A stretch of DNA of 64,000 nucleotides from Pseudohongiella sp. GTDB lineage: Bacteria; Pseudomonadota; Gammaproteobacteria; Pseudomonadales; Pseudohongiellaceae. This document shows positions 43,917 to 53,144 of this stretch, in pieces. Made by a program: the position numbers and the translations under genes. The number at the start of each line of letters is the position of its first letter. Position 1 is the first letter of the stretch. The notes under the pieces are model-generated. The model was not told where the DNA came from. It saw only the letters and a program-made list of their open reading frames with translations, and ran no database searches. The DNA lies in the NCBI RefSeq assembly GCF_011050365.1, contig NZ_DRFV01000006.1:157291-221290 (forward strand). The letters run 5' to 3'.

Positions 43917-44936
43917 TTATTCGACTCCGGAGTCATGCATCAGTATTTCAACTCTCGCGCGCAGTGCCGGTATCGAATCTTCCGTCAGCAACAACAGCAG
44001 GTGGCAATCCATGTCAGGCGTTGACAGGTGGTATGAAATATTAATGACCAGCACGTTGACCGGATTTGATTCGCAATCCAGCAGTTTTGTGCACTCCTGT
44101 TCATGGCCAAGTACCACGGGATAACTGTGGTTGAATTCGATGTCCAGTTGCTGGCTGATACCTTTGAGACAGGAGCCTACCAACAGTTCCGACAGATCCG
44201 TCAGGATGCCGGTTTGCGAATTGCTGCCGTCCGGCATGTCCAGTGCAACCAGAGACTCCAGATCGGTGAAACCGTCCGAGTTCATCAGAAAAATTGCTTC
44301 GCCGGCAACGCCGTTACCGCTGAAGCCGTGTGAGACGGCACTCATTGGCGCGACGTCAGCATAGGGTAAATGCCGGGCCAATTGGTGGTAAGGTGTTGTG
44401 AATACGTCAGGCACCGGCAATTGTATGAAGGTGCCGAGTAAATCACTGAGTCGGCTACCTGCCTGACCCATGGCGATATTGACGACTTCGCTAAGTGCCT
44501 GCACAAAGTCAGCGCTGGGCAGGTCATCCATTGTCGGCGAGCCCGGCGCCTGGTCTTTGCATTCGGCGAGTGACAGAATGCCATAGCGCCCCAGAACGCC
44601 GGCGATCTGGTCGGGTGCCACCGGTTTGCGGATAAAATCGAGCGCGCCTTTGGCCATCACCCGTGTCCGGGCTTCGCTTTGAATGTCGCCGGAAACCACC
44701 AGTACCATGGTCGGCAGATCATCGGCACGGATCTGGTCGAGCACCTCATAGCCGTTCATCACCGGCATATTAAGGTCCAGAAACAGCAAGTCGGCTCTGC
44801 CGGCATTGATGGCAGCAATGGCCTGTTGACCATCGTTGGCAAAGCTCAGGTTAATGTCCCAGGCCGAGGGCAGGGAGCGCGCCATCTGGCGACGAGCCAG
44901 CGCGGAGTCATCACAAATTAGAACGGCTAAAGTCAC
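43917..44936 (-). CDS. Response regulator with CheC-like C-terminal domain
   Basis: 339 aa from the GTG at 44936 (MTLAVLICDD); starts at 44951, 44987 or 45011 are also open and no ribosome site is strong. Receiver domain at 1-120: acidic D9/D10, phospho-acceptor D54 (LFLDLNMPVMNG) and K104 (FIRKP). The C-terminal part (about 140-339) resembles CheC/CheX phosphatases: one E-x2-N element is present (E150, N153 in ALSEVVNIAMG), while the second (TDLSELLVGS) lacks the Asn. It may dephosphorylate CheY-like proteins or sense them. Next to a GGDEF cyclase, it probably belongs to a motility or attachment signalling pathway; the histidine kinase is elsewhere. Confidence 0.8.
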   Translation of the reverse strand: MTLAVLICDDSALARRQMARSLPSAWDINLSFANDGQQAIAAINAGRADLLFLDLNMPVMNGYEVLDQIRADDLPTMVLVVSGDIQSEARTRVMAKGALDFIRKPVAPDQIAGVLGRYGILSLAECKDQAPGSPTMDDLPSADFVQALSEVVNIAMGQAGSRLSDLLGTFIQLPVPDVFTTPYHQLARHLPYADVAPMSAVSHGFSGNGVAGEAIFLMNSDGFTDLESLVALDMPDGSNSQTGILTDLSELLVGSCLKGISQQLDIEFNHSYPVVLGHEQECTKLLDCESNPVNVLVINISYHLSTPDMDCHLLLLLTEDSIPALRARVEILMHDSGVE

Positions 44937-45297
44937 TTGCGAGCTACTCACTTTGGGTAAAACACTAATTTGCCTAACGTAACACATTGTGACAATTATT
45001 GATGCAGACAAATCGCAGGCTGCGGATTATAATCCGCCACGATACATGACGTCGACCCGCCCCACACTGCAGGAGTGCAGGCCCATGAAGTTAATGACCA
45101 CAGGCTTTCCCAAGGCCGTTTGAGACTTGATCGCCCCCGGGCGGTTGCAGACTCATTTCCTATTGTCCAGCTGGCCGGTACCCGATTTTTCGAGTCGCGC
45201 CAATTCTATAGCTTGCCGGTTTCAATTCCGGACGTCATAACGACGCCGCGTTCGATCTTTGGTCGATGCGCATTGACCGGTTTTCAGGGTTTGTATC
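44937..45297. other. Divergent intergenic region with shared promoter palindrome
   Basis: 361 bases between the response regulator and MATE genes. The only clear element is the 16-bp palindrome at 45022-45037. The 200 bases between it and the MATE start hold short open frames without protein character. Confidence 0.5.
45005..45055. promoter_or_regulatory. Bidirectional promoter with a palindromic shared -10 element
   Basis: GCGGATTATAATCCGC (45022-45037) is a perfect 16-bp palindrome holding TATAAT on both strands (plus 45028-45033, minus 45026-45031). Plus: CAGACA (45005-45010) with a 17-base spacer. Minus: TCGACG (45050-45055) with an 18-base spacer. The two promoters would compete for polymerase. 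Confidence 0.5.
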
Positions 45298-46698
45298 ATG
45301 TTAAAAAAAATTCAGGCGGGCCTGAGTCTGTTCAGACAGGCGCTGGTCGGCAACGCCACCATCAATTACACAGAGGGGTCCATCGCCAGGGCTACCTTCC
45401 TGCTCTCGGTGCCCATGATTCTGGAAATGGCGATGGAGTCGGTGTTTGCTATTGTAGACATCTTTTTTGTTGCCGGGCTGGGGGCGGAGGCTGTTGCCAC
45501 CGTGGGTTTGACAGAGGCGGTGATCTCGCTACTGTATGCGTTGGCCATTGGCCTGAGCATGGCCGCAACCGCACTGGTCGCCCGACGCATCGGTGAGAAT
45601 AACCCTGCGGCGGCGGCGGTGGTTGCAGGACAGGCAATCTGGGTCGGCATGGCAGTCTCGGTTCTGGTCGGCGTGACCGGTTTCTTTTATGCCGGGCGTA
45701 TCCTGACGCTGATGGGGGCCGATGCAGCGGTGCTGGCGACAGGCGAAACCTATACCCGGATTATGTTCTCCGGTGCATTTACCATCGTTTTTCTGTTTCT
45801 GAACAACGCCATTTTTCGCGGTGCCGGCGATGCCAGTATTGCCATGCGTGCCCTGATCCTGGCCAATGGCATTAACATTGTGCTGGATCCGGTGCTGATC
45901 TATGGCTGGGGGCCCTTCCCTGAACTGGGGCTGACAGGTGCTGCCGTGGCCACCAATATCGGTCGTGGCGTCGGTGTGGCCTATCAGATTTATTATCTGT
46001 GTGCACACAACCGGCGTATACGATTGGCGTTGACCGATCTGGTGCTGCGGTTGTCGATTGTGCTGCAGTTGTTGCGGATTTCGGTGGGAGGCATTGCCCA
46101 GTTTCTCATCGCCACGGCCAGCTGGGTTTTTCTGATGCGCCTGGTATCCAACTTTGGCAATGAAGCCGTGGCCGGGTACACCATTGCCATCCGTGTCATC
46201 ATCTTTGTCATTTTGCCATCCTGGGGTCTGAGCAACGCAGTGGCAACCCTGGTCGGACAGAACCTGGGTGCAGGCAAGCCTGATCGGGCCGAGCGCACTG
46301 TCTGGCAGGTAGTCGGGTACAATGTCAGCTATATGCTGATGGTGGGATTGGTGCTGATATTCTTCCCGGTTTGGGTGATGGGTTTCTTTAGTCAGAACCC
46401 TGATGTCGTTGCCAACGGTATTCAGAGTTTGCGTATTCTGAGTTACGGGTTTGTGTTTCTGGCTATCGGCTCAGTGGTCACACAGGCCTTCAACGGTGCC
46501 GGTGATACCATGACACCCACCTGGATAAATGGATTCAGTTTCTGGCTGGTACAAATACCGCTGGCCTGGACGCTGGCGATGGCAGCCGGATGGGGTGCCG
46601 AGGGTGTATACTGGTCTATCTTCATTGGCGATTTGACCATGGGTATTATCGGTACAGTTCTGTTTATGCGGGGCAGCTGGAAACGATTGGCGGTCTGA
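45298..46698 (+). CDS. MATE family efflux transporter
   Basis: 466 aa with about 12 membrane helices. Family features: SVPMILEMAMESVFAIVDIFFVAGLGAEAVATVGL at the first helices, LNNAIFRGAGDASIAMRALILANGINIVLDPVLI (the conserved GDA...NIVLDP motif between helices 4 and 5) and a second half repeat with NGAGDTMTPTWINGFSFWLVQIPLAW. Na+- or H+-driven export of cationic drugs or metabolites across the inner membrane. It is divergent from the signalling pair and 63 bases before the XdhC-family gene, likely one transcript. Confidence 0.92.
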   Translation: MLKKIQAGLSLFRQALVGNATINYTEGSIARATFLLSVPMILEMAMESVFAIVDIFFVAGLGAEAVATVGLTEAVISLLYALAIGLSMAATALVARRIGENNPAAAAVVAGQAIWVGMAVSVLVGVTGFFYAGRILTLMGADAAVLATGETYTRIMFSGAFTIVFLFLNNAIFRGAGDASIAMRALILANGINIVLDPVLIYGWGPFPELGLTGAAVATNIGRGVGVAYQIYYLCAHNRRIRLALTDLVLRLSIVLQLLRISVGGIAQFLIATASWVFLMRLVSNFGNEAVAGYTIAIRVIIFVILPSWGLSNAVATLVGQNLGAGKPDRAERTVWQVVGYNVSYMLMVGLVLIFFPVWVMGFFSQNPDVVANGIQSLRILSYGFVFLAIGSVVTQAFNGAGDTMTPTWINGFSFWLVQIPLAWTLAMAAGWGAEGVYWSIFIGDLTMGIIGTVLFMRGSWKRLAV

Positions 46699-46761
46699 TC
46701 CGTGCTTCGCACAGGCAATCCCTGTGTTCCGTACAGAGAATCAAAGTATAGAAGGTTATTC

Positions 46762-47736
46762 ATGCAAAGCAGTCAGCACCATATTATTGCCAGCGTGTCA
46801 GCCTGGCTGGCTCAGGATAAGCCGGTTTGGTTGTGCACGATCCTGAAGACCTGGGGATCCTCCCCGCGTCCGGTCGGTGCCATGATGGCCTGTACCCTGC
46901 AGGGTGAGATGGTGGGGTCAATTTCCGGCGGCTGCATAGAGGAAGATTTTCTTGAGCAACTGCGGGTTGGTAGTCTGAAACAGCGTTACGAGGCGGAACA
47001 CCAGCCTTTTGTTGTGCAGTATGGGGTCTCGGCTGAAGAGCAGGCGCGTTTGCGATTGCCGTGTGGTGGTCAGTTGCATGTGTTGGTGGAGTTCATCTCG
47101 CCGGAGCCGGGTATGCGGGCGGTATTCGCGGAGCTGGATGCGGCGCTGGACGATCACCGGCGCATCAGTCGCCATGTTGACCTGCAGACCGGTGTGATCA
47201 GTACGCGTCAGGTGTCATCTGATGAGGCGGTGACGCTTGATGACAGGGAAATGCTGCACAGTCTGAGCCCGCGTTACCGTTTGTTGCTGCTGGGCGCCGG
47301 AGATGTGGCGCGTTATGTGGCAGAGCTGGCCTTGATAATGGATTATGAAGTGACGTTGTGTGATCCTCGCCCGTCCTACCTGGATAACTGGCAGGTGGAA
47401 GGTGTGCACCTGTCAGCAGACCTGCCGGATGATGTGGTACGCGATCAGTTCAGTAATCCCTACAGTGGCATTATTGCGCTGGCACATGATCCGCGCGTTG
47501 ATGACATGGCGTTGATGGAAGCACTGAAAACCGACGCTTTCTACATCGGCGCCATGGGGTCCGAGCGGACCTCGGCAAACCGGCGTTTGCGGCTGCCGGA
47601 ACTGGGTTTAAGCGACGAGGAGATTGCGCGCCTGCACGCACCTATCGGGTTTGCCATCGGCAGCAAAACACCGGCAGAAATCGCGATTTCCATCATGGCC
47701 CAGGTGACCTCAGTGCGAAATGTGCAGGAACTCTGA
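46762..47736 (+). CDS. XdhC/CoxI family molybdoenzyme maturation protein
   Basis: 324 aa from the ATG at 46762 (GAAGG upstream); the open frame continues to 46702 but without a ribosome site. N-terminal XdhC domain with TWGSSPRPVGAMMA and GSISGGCIEEDF, then a Rossmann-type XdhC_C domain from about 185 (RYRLLLLGAGDVARYVAELALIMDYEVTLCDPR) ending FYIGAMGSERTSANRRLRL. XdhC binds molybdenum cofactor and delivers the sulfurated form to xanthine dehydrogenase-type enzymes. No such enzyme is encoded in this window, so the client is elsewhere. Confidence 0.9.
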   Translation: MQSSQHHIIASVSAWLAQDKPVWLCTILKTWGSSPRPVGAMMACTLQGEMVGSISGGCIEEDFLEQLRVGSLKQRYEAEHQPFVVQYGVSAEEQARLRLPCGGQLHVLVEFISPEPGMRAVFAELDAALDDHRRISRHVDLQTGVISTRQVSSDEAVTLDDREMLHSLSPRYRLLLLGAGDVARYVAELALIMDYEVTLCDPRPSYLDNWQVEGVHLSADLPDDVVRDQFSNPYSGIIALAHDPRVDDMALMEALKTDAFYIGAMGSERTSANRRLRLPELGLSDEEIARLHAPIGFAIGSKTPAEIAISIMAQVTSVRNVQEL

Positions 47737-47739
47737 GAC

Positions 47740-47777
47740 AAAAAACGGCGCAGAATCCCTGATGGGAATTGCGCCGC
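47740..47777 (-). terminator. Terminator of the pyrophosphatase gene
   Basis: CGGCGCA (47746-47752) pairs with TGCGCCG (47770-47776) with an imperfect inner stem (TCCC/GGGA); on the minus strand it ends in six U (A run 47740-47745). It may also stop the XdhC transcript coming from the other side. Confidence 0.7.
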
Positions 47778-47801
47778 CTTGATTCACTCGGTAAAAATTT
47801 C

Positions 47802-48425
47802 TCAGTCTTCCAGCAAGTGTCCGTAGTCTTCGTCGTAATCTGCCATCGCCGCCTGCAGCACGGTGGTGGCGTGATCGAAGCCATAAGCGGCGCCTATTGA
47901 AACCTTGTTGCTCTTGCCCGGTACCATTTTGTAGGTATTGAAGTAGTGGGCAATGCGCTCGACCAGGATGGGCGGCAATTCGGAGATATCGTTCATATGG
48001 CCGTAAGCAGGATCATCCTGCACGATGGCAATGATTTTATCATCAGCTTCACCGCCATCATTCATCGGCAGACCACCCACCACTTTGGCTTTGATCAGAA
48101 TTTCCGTGCGATCAATGGGACGTTCGCTGATGACACAAATATCCAGCGGGTCACCATCACCACACTCGGTGCCGGGCATCAGGTCGCGTACACGGTTGCC
48201 ACAGTAAGTGCGCGGGATGAATCCGTACAGCGTGGGCTGCTGCGCAGACGTGCGCTGAGGCCGGTCAATACACAGGTAACCGGTATCCTTGTCGATCTCA
48301 TACTTCATCTGATCAAACGGACTGATTTCGATGTAGGCATTAACCACGCGGGGCAGGTCGGGGCCAACTTCAAGGCCGTGCCAGGGATGTGGACGCCAGC
48401 GAGAGAACGAAGGGGACTGTTTCAT
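47802..48425 (-). CDS. ppa: Inorganic pyrophosphatase (family I)
   Basis: 207 aa from the ATG at 48425; a TTG two codons earlier (48431) has a better-spaced AAGGA and may be the true start. Soluble family I enzyme: the metal-binding motif DGDPLDICV with its three Asp is intact, preceded by [10 protein letters not shown], and followed by [23 protein letters not shown]. Hydrolyses PPi from biosynthetic reactions to phosphate. Cytoplasmic. Single-gene transcript with its own terminator. Confidence 0.94.
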   Translation of the reverse strand: MKQSPSFSRWRPHPWHGLEVGPDLPRVVNAYIEISPFDQMKYEIDKDTGYLCIDRPQRTSAQQPTLYGFIPRTYCGNRVRDLMPGTECGDGDPLDICVISERPIDRTEILIKAKVVGGLPMNDGGEADDKIIAIVQDDPAYGHMNDISELPPILVERIAHYFNTYKMVPGKSNKVSIGAAYGFDHATTVLQAAMADYDEDYGHLLED

Positions 48426-48546
48426 GTGCAAGTGGATCCTTGTGACGAATCGGGTTGGTGGATAATTGACAGGCTATTGATGACGAGCCGATCATGGTAA
48501 ACGGCGCGCATTATAGCAATAGCCTTGGATGATGTGTAGGCGAGTA

Positions 48547-49986
48547 TCAGCCGGCAATGGGCACTATGCCCGGCAGTAACTGATTTGCCAGCTGCAACAG
48601 GACGTGATCCTGTCCCCAGGCGGCGCTGAACATCACGCCGATCGGCAATCCGTCAGCATTCTGGCGCAGGGGCAAGGAAATGCTGGGCTGACCGGTACCA
48701 TTGTACAGCGCGGTAAACGGACTGTAGGCGGCGTAGCGGCGTGCGTACTCGCGGATGTCGTCAGCGTTCATGTCGAGCCAGCCCAGTTCCGCCGGTGGCA
48801 GGGCCAGCACCGGGGATAGCACCAGATCATACTGTTCATGAAACGTCGCCATCTGACGTTCAGCCTGTTTTACTGTGTCCAGTGCCGCCAGGTAAAGCGC
48901 CGCGGACGTTTTCAGGCCCTGATTGGCCATGCGCCTGGTGGACTCGGCAAGAGCGGCTTGCTCCGGGGTTTTCTGATCTGTTTCCAGGCCCGGGCTGAGA
49001 ATCTGACCTACGTGAACGTTGATCAGTGTGGACATGGCCCGGCCGACCATGGCGTAGTCTACCGGTGGTGACAGTTCCTCTACCTGATGGCCGGCGCTCT
49101 GGCACAGATCTATTGCCTTATCCAGGGCAGCCAGGCAATCCGGGTGAACAGGCAGTCCTGCCGGGTGCTGGCGTTGCACGGCTACTTTAAGGCCCTTTAA
49201 TTCACGGTCATGCGTTTGATAGTAGGACCCGGCAAACGCAGGCAGGGCGAAAAGACCCGGTTTTTGCAAACGTAACAAATCCAGAAATGCAGCACTGTCG
49301 CGCACTGAGCGGCTCAATACATGGCCTACGCTCATGCCGCTCCAGGCACTGCCAAAGTCAGGTTCAACAACACTGAGACCGCGGCTGGGTTTTAATCCGA
49401 CCAGGCCGCAGCAGGCTGCCGGGATGCGAATGGAACCACCGCCGTCACTGCCGTCCGCCACCGGCACGATACCGGCAGCCACTGCCGCAGCCGAGCCGCC
49501 GCTGGATCCGCCGCTGCTGTAGCCAGGATTATGCGGGTTGCGACTGGGGCCAAACAGGGAGAACTCGGTGGTTATGGTCAGGCACAATTCAGGGGTATTG
49601 GTGCTGCCGAACGCAATCAGGCCTGCGTTGCGGTAGCGCTGCATGATGGCGCTGTCCTTGCTGGCAACATTGTCCCGGTACAATGCGGTACTGCGGGTGT
49701 GAGGCCAGCCTTTAACGGCATTAACCTCTTTAATCAAAAACGGAACGCCTGCAAGCTGGCTGTTCAGATCCGACGTTGCTACCGGTGGCGAATGCCGGTC
49801 AATTTCCTGCGCGCGCTCGCGAGCGTGCTCGCGATCCTGATAGACAATGGCATTAAGCTGGGGGTTCAGTTTATCGGTCTGCCTGAAAGCGCATTCCAAC
49901 AGCTCACTGGCGCTGACCTCGCCGGACTGGCGCAGCTCTGCCATGGCGATGGCATCCAATTGGGTGTAATCGTTGATCGTTAACAT
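48547..49986 (-). CDS. Amidase (amidase signature family)
   Basis: 479 aa from the ATG at 49986, with AGGA nine bases upstream. The Ser-cisSer-Lys triad is visible: Lys in [14 protein letters not shown], the glycine/serine-rich [18 protein letters not shown] and the nucleophile serine in [14 protein letters not shown]. Family members hydrolyse aliphatic or aromatic amides or act as Glu-tRNA(Gln) amidotransferase; stand-alone genes like this are catabolic amidases. No signal peptide. It starts 11 bases after the stop of the racemase gene, so the two form an operon. Confidence 0.9.
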   Translation of the reverse strand: MLTINDYTQLDAIAMAELRQSGEVSASELLECAFRQTDKLNPQLNAIVYQDREHARERAQEIDRHSPPVATSDLNSQLAGVPFLIKEVNAVKGWPHTRSTALYRDNVASKDSAIMQRYRNAGLIAFGSTNTPELCLTITTEFSLFGPSRNPHNPGYSSGGSSGGSAAAVAAGIVPVADGSDGGGSIRIPAACCGLVGLKPSRGLSVVEPDFGSAWSGMSVGHVLSRSVRDSAAFLDLLRLQKPGLFALPAFAGSYYQTHDRELKGLKVAVQRQHPAGLPVHPDCLAALDKAIDLCQSAGHQVEELSPPVDYAMVGRAMSTLINVHVGQILSPGLETDQKTPEQAALAESTRRMANQGLKTSAALYLAALDTVKQAERQMATFHEQYDLVLSPVLALPPAELGWLDMNADDIREYARRYAAYSPFTALYNGTGQPSISLPLRQNADGLPIGVMFSAAWGQDHVLLQLANQLLPGIVPIAG

Positions 49987-49997
49987 GATGCTGTGTC

Positions 49998-51080
49998 CTA
50001 AAGCCAATCGCGCAAGATGGCGTCGTGGTGTTCATCGGGGGCAGCGGGTGCGTTTTTGATGGCGCCCGGGGTTCTGCTGAAGCGGGGCGCCGGTGCGGCC
50101 TGGGTTATGCCGTTGTGCCGGACAAACGTTTGGCGTGCCTGATTGTGAGGGTGTTGAGCGGCTTCCCGGGTGTCGAGCACCGGTGCAAAACATGCATCGC
50201 TGCCTTCCAGCAACGCGCACCAGTCATCGCGGTTGCGGGTCCGGAAGAGATTGCCGAGTTTGTCTTTCAGCGCGGGCCACTGTCCGACGTCCATTTGCGC
50301 GCTGAACGCCGGCTCGTCGATTCCGCAACGTTGCAACAGGGCAGTGTAAAATTGAGGCTCGATCGGACCAATGCTGATGAACTTGCCATCGGCGCAGGCG
50401 TAAGTGTTATAGAAGTGCGCGCCGCCATCCAGCATGTTGGTGCCCGGCTGGTCTCGCCAGTTGCCGCTGGCCTGAAGGCCGTGAAACAGACTCATCAGGC
50501 AGGCAGAACCGTCGGTCATGGCGGCATCGATGACCTGGCCCAGGCCGGAACGACTGCGTTCAAGTAACGCAGCCAGTACGCCACTGGCCAGCAACATGGC
50601 ACCGCCACCATAATCGCCGATCAGGTTGAGTGGCGGCGAGGGCGGCTGCCCGTCCCGCGACATGGCATGCAAGGCGCCGGTGAGGGCAATGTAGTTGATA
50701 TCGTGGCCGGCAGATTGCGCCAGTGGCCCGGTTTGTCCCCATCCGGTCATGCGGCCGTAGACCAATCCGCGATTGTCTGCAAGGCAGGGTTCCGGACCCA
50801 GGCCAAGACGCTCCATGACGCCGGGGCGGAAGCCTTCGATCAGGGCATCCGCCCGATTGATTAACTGCCGGGCGGTGGCGATGTCGTCTGGCGATTTCAA
50901 GTCCAGGGCAATGGAACGACGACCGCGATTGACCGGGTTGTTCTGGTGGGCAACGGGGCTGCCTTTGCGATCAATTCGCACGACATCGGCGCCCATATCG
51001 GACAGCATCATGCCGCAGAATGGCACGGGACCGATGGCGGCCATTTCTATAATTTTAAATCCGTGCAGAGGTCCGCTCAT
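49998..51080 (-). CDS. CaiB/BaiF family CoA transferase, alpha-methylacyl-CoA racemase-like
   Basis: 360 aa, the size of alpha-methylacyl-CoA racemase. Family III CoA-transferase fold: [27 protein letters not shown] at the start, then [32 protein letters not shown] and GPIEPQFY. His of GHDINY, Asp of GDYGG and Glu of IEPQFY correspond to the racemase catalytic residues of the mycobacterial enzyme. It would invert the 2-methyl centre of branched acyl-CoAs so that an acyl-CoA dehydrogenase can act. Transcribed divergently from an SDR and an acyl-CoA dehydrogenase, which fits branched-chain or isoprenoid acid breakdown. Confidence 0.87.
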   Translation of the reverse strand: MSGPLHGFKIIEMAAIGPVPFCGMMLSDMGADVVRIDRKGSPVAHQNNPVNRGRRSIALDLKSPDDIATARQLINRADALIEGFRPGVMERLGLGPEPCLADNRGLVYGRMTGWGQTGPLAQSAGHDINYIALTGALHAMSRDGQPPSPPLNLIGDYGGGAMLLASGVLAALLERSRSGLGQVIDAAMTDGSACLMSLFHGLQASGNWRDQPGTNMLDGGAHFYNTYACADGKFISIGPIEPQFYTALLQRCGIDEPAFSAQMDVGQWPALKDKLGNLFRTRNRDDWCALLEGSDACFAPVLDTREAAQHPHNQARQTFVRHNGITQAAPAPRFSRTPGAIKNAPAAPDEHHDAILRDWL

Positions 51081-51181
51081 GGTTTATGAATTCATTCATT
51101 TTCTTATTGATTTTAGGACTGTGATCTTACATTCTTGCCACTTCACTGAAAAAAGACAGACCGGGAACACGAGGTTTTACC

Positions 51182-51952
51182 ATGCAATTAAAAGAAAAAA
51201 CAGCCTTTATCACCGGCGCCGCTTCAGGTCTGGGCCTGGCAGCAGCGCAGCGCTTCATTGCGGAAGGCGCCAACGTGATGTTGTTCGACCTGGATGCTAC
51301 CCGGGTACAGGCGGCCGCGGATGAACTGGGTGCGTGCGCCAGTTGGTCGGCAGGCGATGTCAGCGACGAGGCGCAGGTGACGGCTGCCGTGCAAAAAACC
51401 GTGACAACATTCGGTGGGCTACATATTAATGTGAACAGTGCGGGTATCGGTGCCGCTGCCAAAACAGTGGGTCGCGACGGACCGATGCCGCTGGAGCAGT
51501 TTCATCGTGTGATCCGTGTCAATCTGCTGGGTACTTTCAACGTGCTTCGCCTGTGTGCCGCGGCCATGCAGAAAAACGCGCCGCAAACGGAAGACAATGA
51601 ACGTGGCGTGATCATCAATGTTGCGTCTGTTGCGGCTTTCGATGGTCAAATGGGGCAGGCCGCATACAGTGCATCCAAAGGCGGTATTGTGTCGATGACG
51701 CTGCCTGTTGCCAGAGACCTGGCGCGCGACGGCATCCGGGTCATGACTGTGGCACCGGGTATCTTCGCTACGCCATTGATGCAGGCATCACCAGAGCCCG
51801 TCAAGGACGCGTTAATTGACATGATACAGTTTCCCAAACGTATGGGGTTGTCTGAAGAGTTCGCTGATCTGGCGGCTCATATTGTCACCAGTTCCTACCT
51901 CAATGGAGAGGTCATTCGGCTGGATGCGGCTATACGCATGGCCGCCCGCTAG
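51182..51952 (+). CDS. SDR family 3-hydroxyacyl-CoA dehydrogenase (HSD17B10-like)
   Basis: 256 aa. NAD-binding TGAASGLGLAAAQRF, NSAGIGAA, and the Ser-Tyr-Lys active site (INVASVAAFDGQMGQAAYSASKGG). The C-terminal segment VMTVAPGIFATPLM, then FPKRMGLSEEFADLAAHI and LNGEVIRLDAAIRM, is that of type II 3-hydroxyacyl-CoA dehydrogenases. Oxidises 3-hydroxyacyl-CoA (for example 2-methyl-3-hydroxybutyryl-CoA) with NAD+. GAGG precedes the ATG. Only 11 bases separate it from the acyl-CoA dehydrogenase gene. Confidence 0.88.
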   Translation: MQLKEKTAFITGAASGLGLAAAQRFIAEGANVMLFDLDATRVQAAADELGACASWSAGDVSDEAQVTAAVQKTVTTFGGLHINVNSAGIGAAAKTVGRDGPMPLEQFHRVIRVNLLGTFNVLRLCAAAMQKNAPQTEDNERGVIINVASVAAFDGQMGQAAYSASKGGIVSMTLPVARDLARDGIRVMTVAPGIFATPLMQASPEPVKDALIDMIQFPKRMGLSEEFADLAAHIVTSSYLNGEVIRLDAAIRMAAR

Positions 51953-51963
51953 GAGTTTTATCG

Positions 51964-53127
51964 ATGCCAGGTAATAATCATACACCACCGTGGATGAACG
52001 AAGAGCTCAATATCATGCGCTCGCATATTGCGCGCTTTTTCGAGCGCGAATTTGTACCTCATGTCAAACGCTGGGACGAGCAGGGCGTTGTCGACAGAGA
52101 GGCGTGGATCAAAGCTGGTCAGGCCGGGATTCTGTGTGCATCCATTCCTGTGGAATACGGAGGTGGCGGTGGCGATTTTCGTCACGAAATGGTGATTGAG
52201 GAAGAAATGGCGCGTGCCGGTGTCACGGGTATTGGCAACTCAGTGCATTCGGGCATTGTCGCGCACTATGTGCTGAATTATGGATCGGAATCACAAAAGC
52301 AGCGCTGGCTGCCCAGAATGGCCAGCGGTGAGCTGGTCGGAGCGATTGCCATGACCGAGCCGGGGACCGGCTCAGACCTGCAGGCAGTGGCGACAACGGC
52401 AGTGAAAACAGACGGCGGCTATCTGGTCAATGGACAGAAAACCTTCCTCACCAATGGACAGCTGGCCAACCTGATATGCGTTGTGGTGAAAACCGATGCT
52501 GCAGCCGGTAGCAAAGGCGTGTCCCTGTTGATGCTGGAAACGGATGCAGCCGAAGTCAAAGACAGTTTCAAACGGGGTCGCAATCTGGAGAAAATTGGTC
52601 TGAAAGCGCAGGATACGTCAGAGGCGTTTTTTGATAGTGTGTTTGTTCCCGCAGACAACCTGTTAGGTGATTCAGAAGGGCTGGGTTTTGTGCAATTGAT
52701 GGAGCAATTGCCGCAGGAGCGGTTAATTATTGCTGTCAGTGCCTGTGTCGCAATGGAGAGGGCGCTTGACTATACCTGCGAGTACGTCAAGGAGCGTAAA
52801 GCATTTGGCAAGCGAATACTGGATTTCCAGAACACACAGTTTAAGTTGGCGGAGCGTTTGACTGAAGCACGGCTGGCCCGCGTATTCGTTGATGACTGTG
52901 CCATGAAACTGCTCGACGGCAAGCTCGATGCATCAACTGCGGCCATGGCCAAATGGTGGACGACACAAAAGCAGTGCGAGATTGTCGATGAGTGCCTGCA
53001 GTTCTTCGGCGGCTACGGCTATATGATGGAGTATCCGATTGCCAAAATGTATATCGATGCCCGAATCCAGAAAATCTATGGTGGCAGCAATGAGATCATG
53101 AAACTGCTGGTTGCCCGCGACATCTGA
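51964..53127 (+). CDS. Acyl-CoA dehydrogenase (short/medium chain type)
   Basis: 387 aa, standard length. ERICTSIPVEYGG-like N-terminal helices (GILCASIPVEYGGGG), AMTEPGTGSDLQAVATTA for the FAD/substrate pocket, RGRNLEKIGLKAQDTSEAFFDSVFVP, and QFFGGYGYMMEYPIAKMYIDARIQKIYGGSNEIMKLL. The catalytic base is probably in the helix G region rather than the C-terminal segment, where GGSNE is kept (Glu of GSNEIM), as in long-chain type enzymes. Electrons go to ETF. Second gene of the SDR operon. Substrate likely branched or medium-chain acyl-CoA by context. Confidence 0.89.
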   Translation: MPGNNHTPPWMNEELNIMRSHIARFFEREFVPHVKRWDEQGVVDREAWIKAGQAGILCASIPVEYGGGGGDFRHEMVIEEEMARAGVTGIGNSVHSGIVAHYVLNYGSESQKQRWLPRMASGELVGAIAMTEPGTGSDLQAVATTAVKTDGGYLVNGQKTFLTNGQLANLICVVVKTDAAAGSKGVSLLMLETDAAEVKDSFKRGRNLEKIGLKAQDTSEAFFDSVFVPADNLLGDSEGLGFVQLMEQLPQERLIIAVSACVAMERALDYTCEYVKERKAFGKRILDFQNTQFKLAERLTEARLARVFVDDCAMKLLDGKLDASTAAMAKWWTTQKQCEIVDECLQFFGGYGYMMEYPIAKMYIDARIQKIYGGSNEIMKLLVARDI

Positions 53128-53144
53128 TAGCCAGTGGTCGCAGG

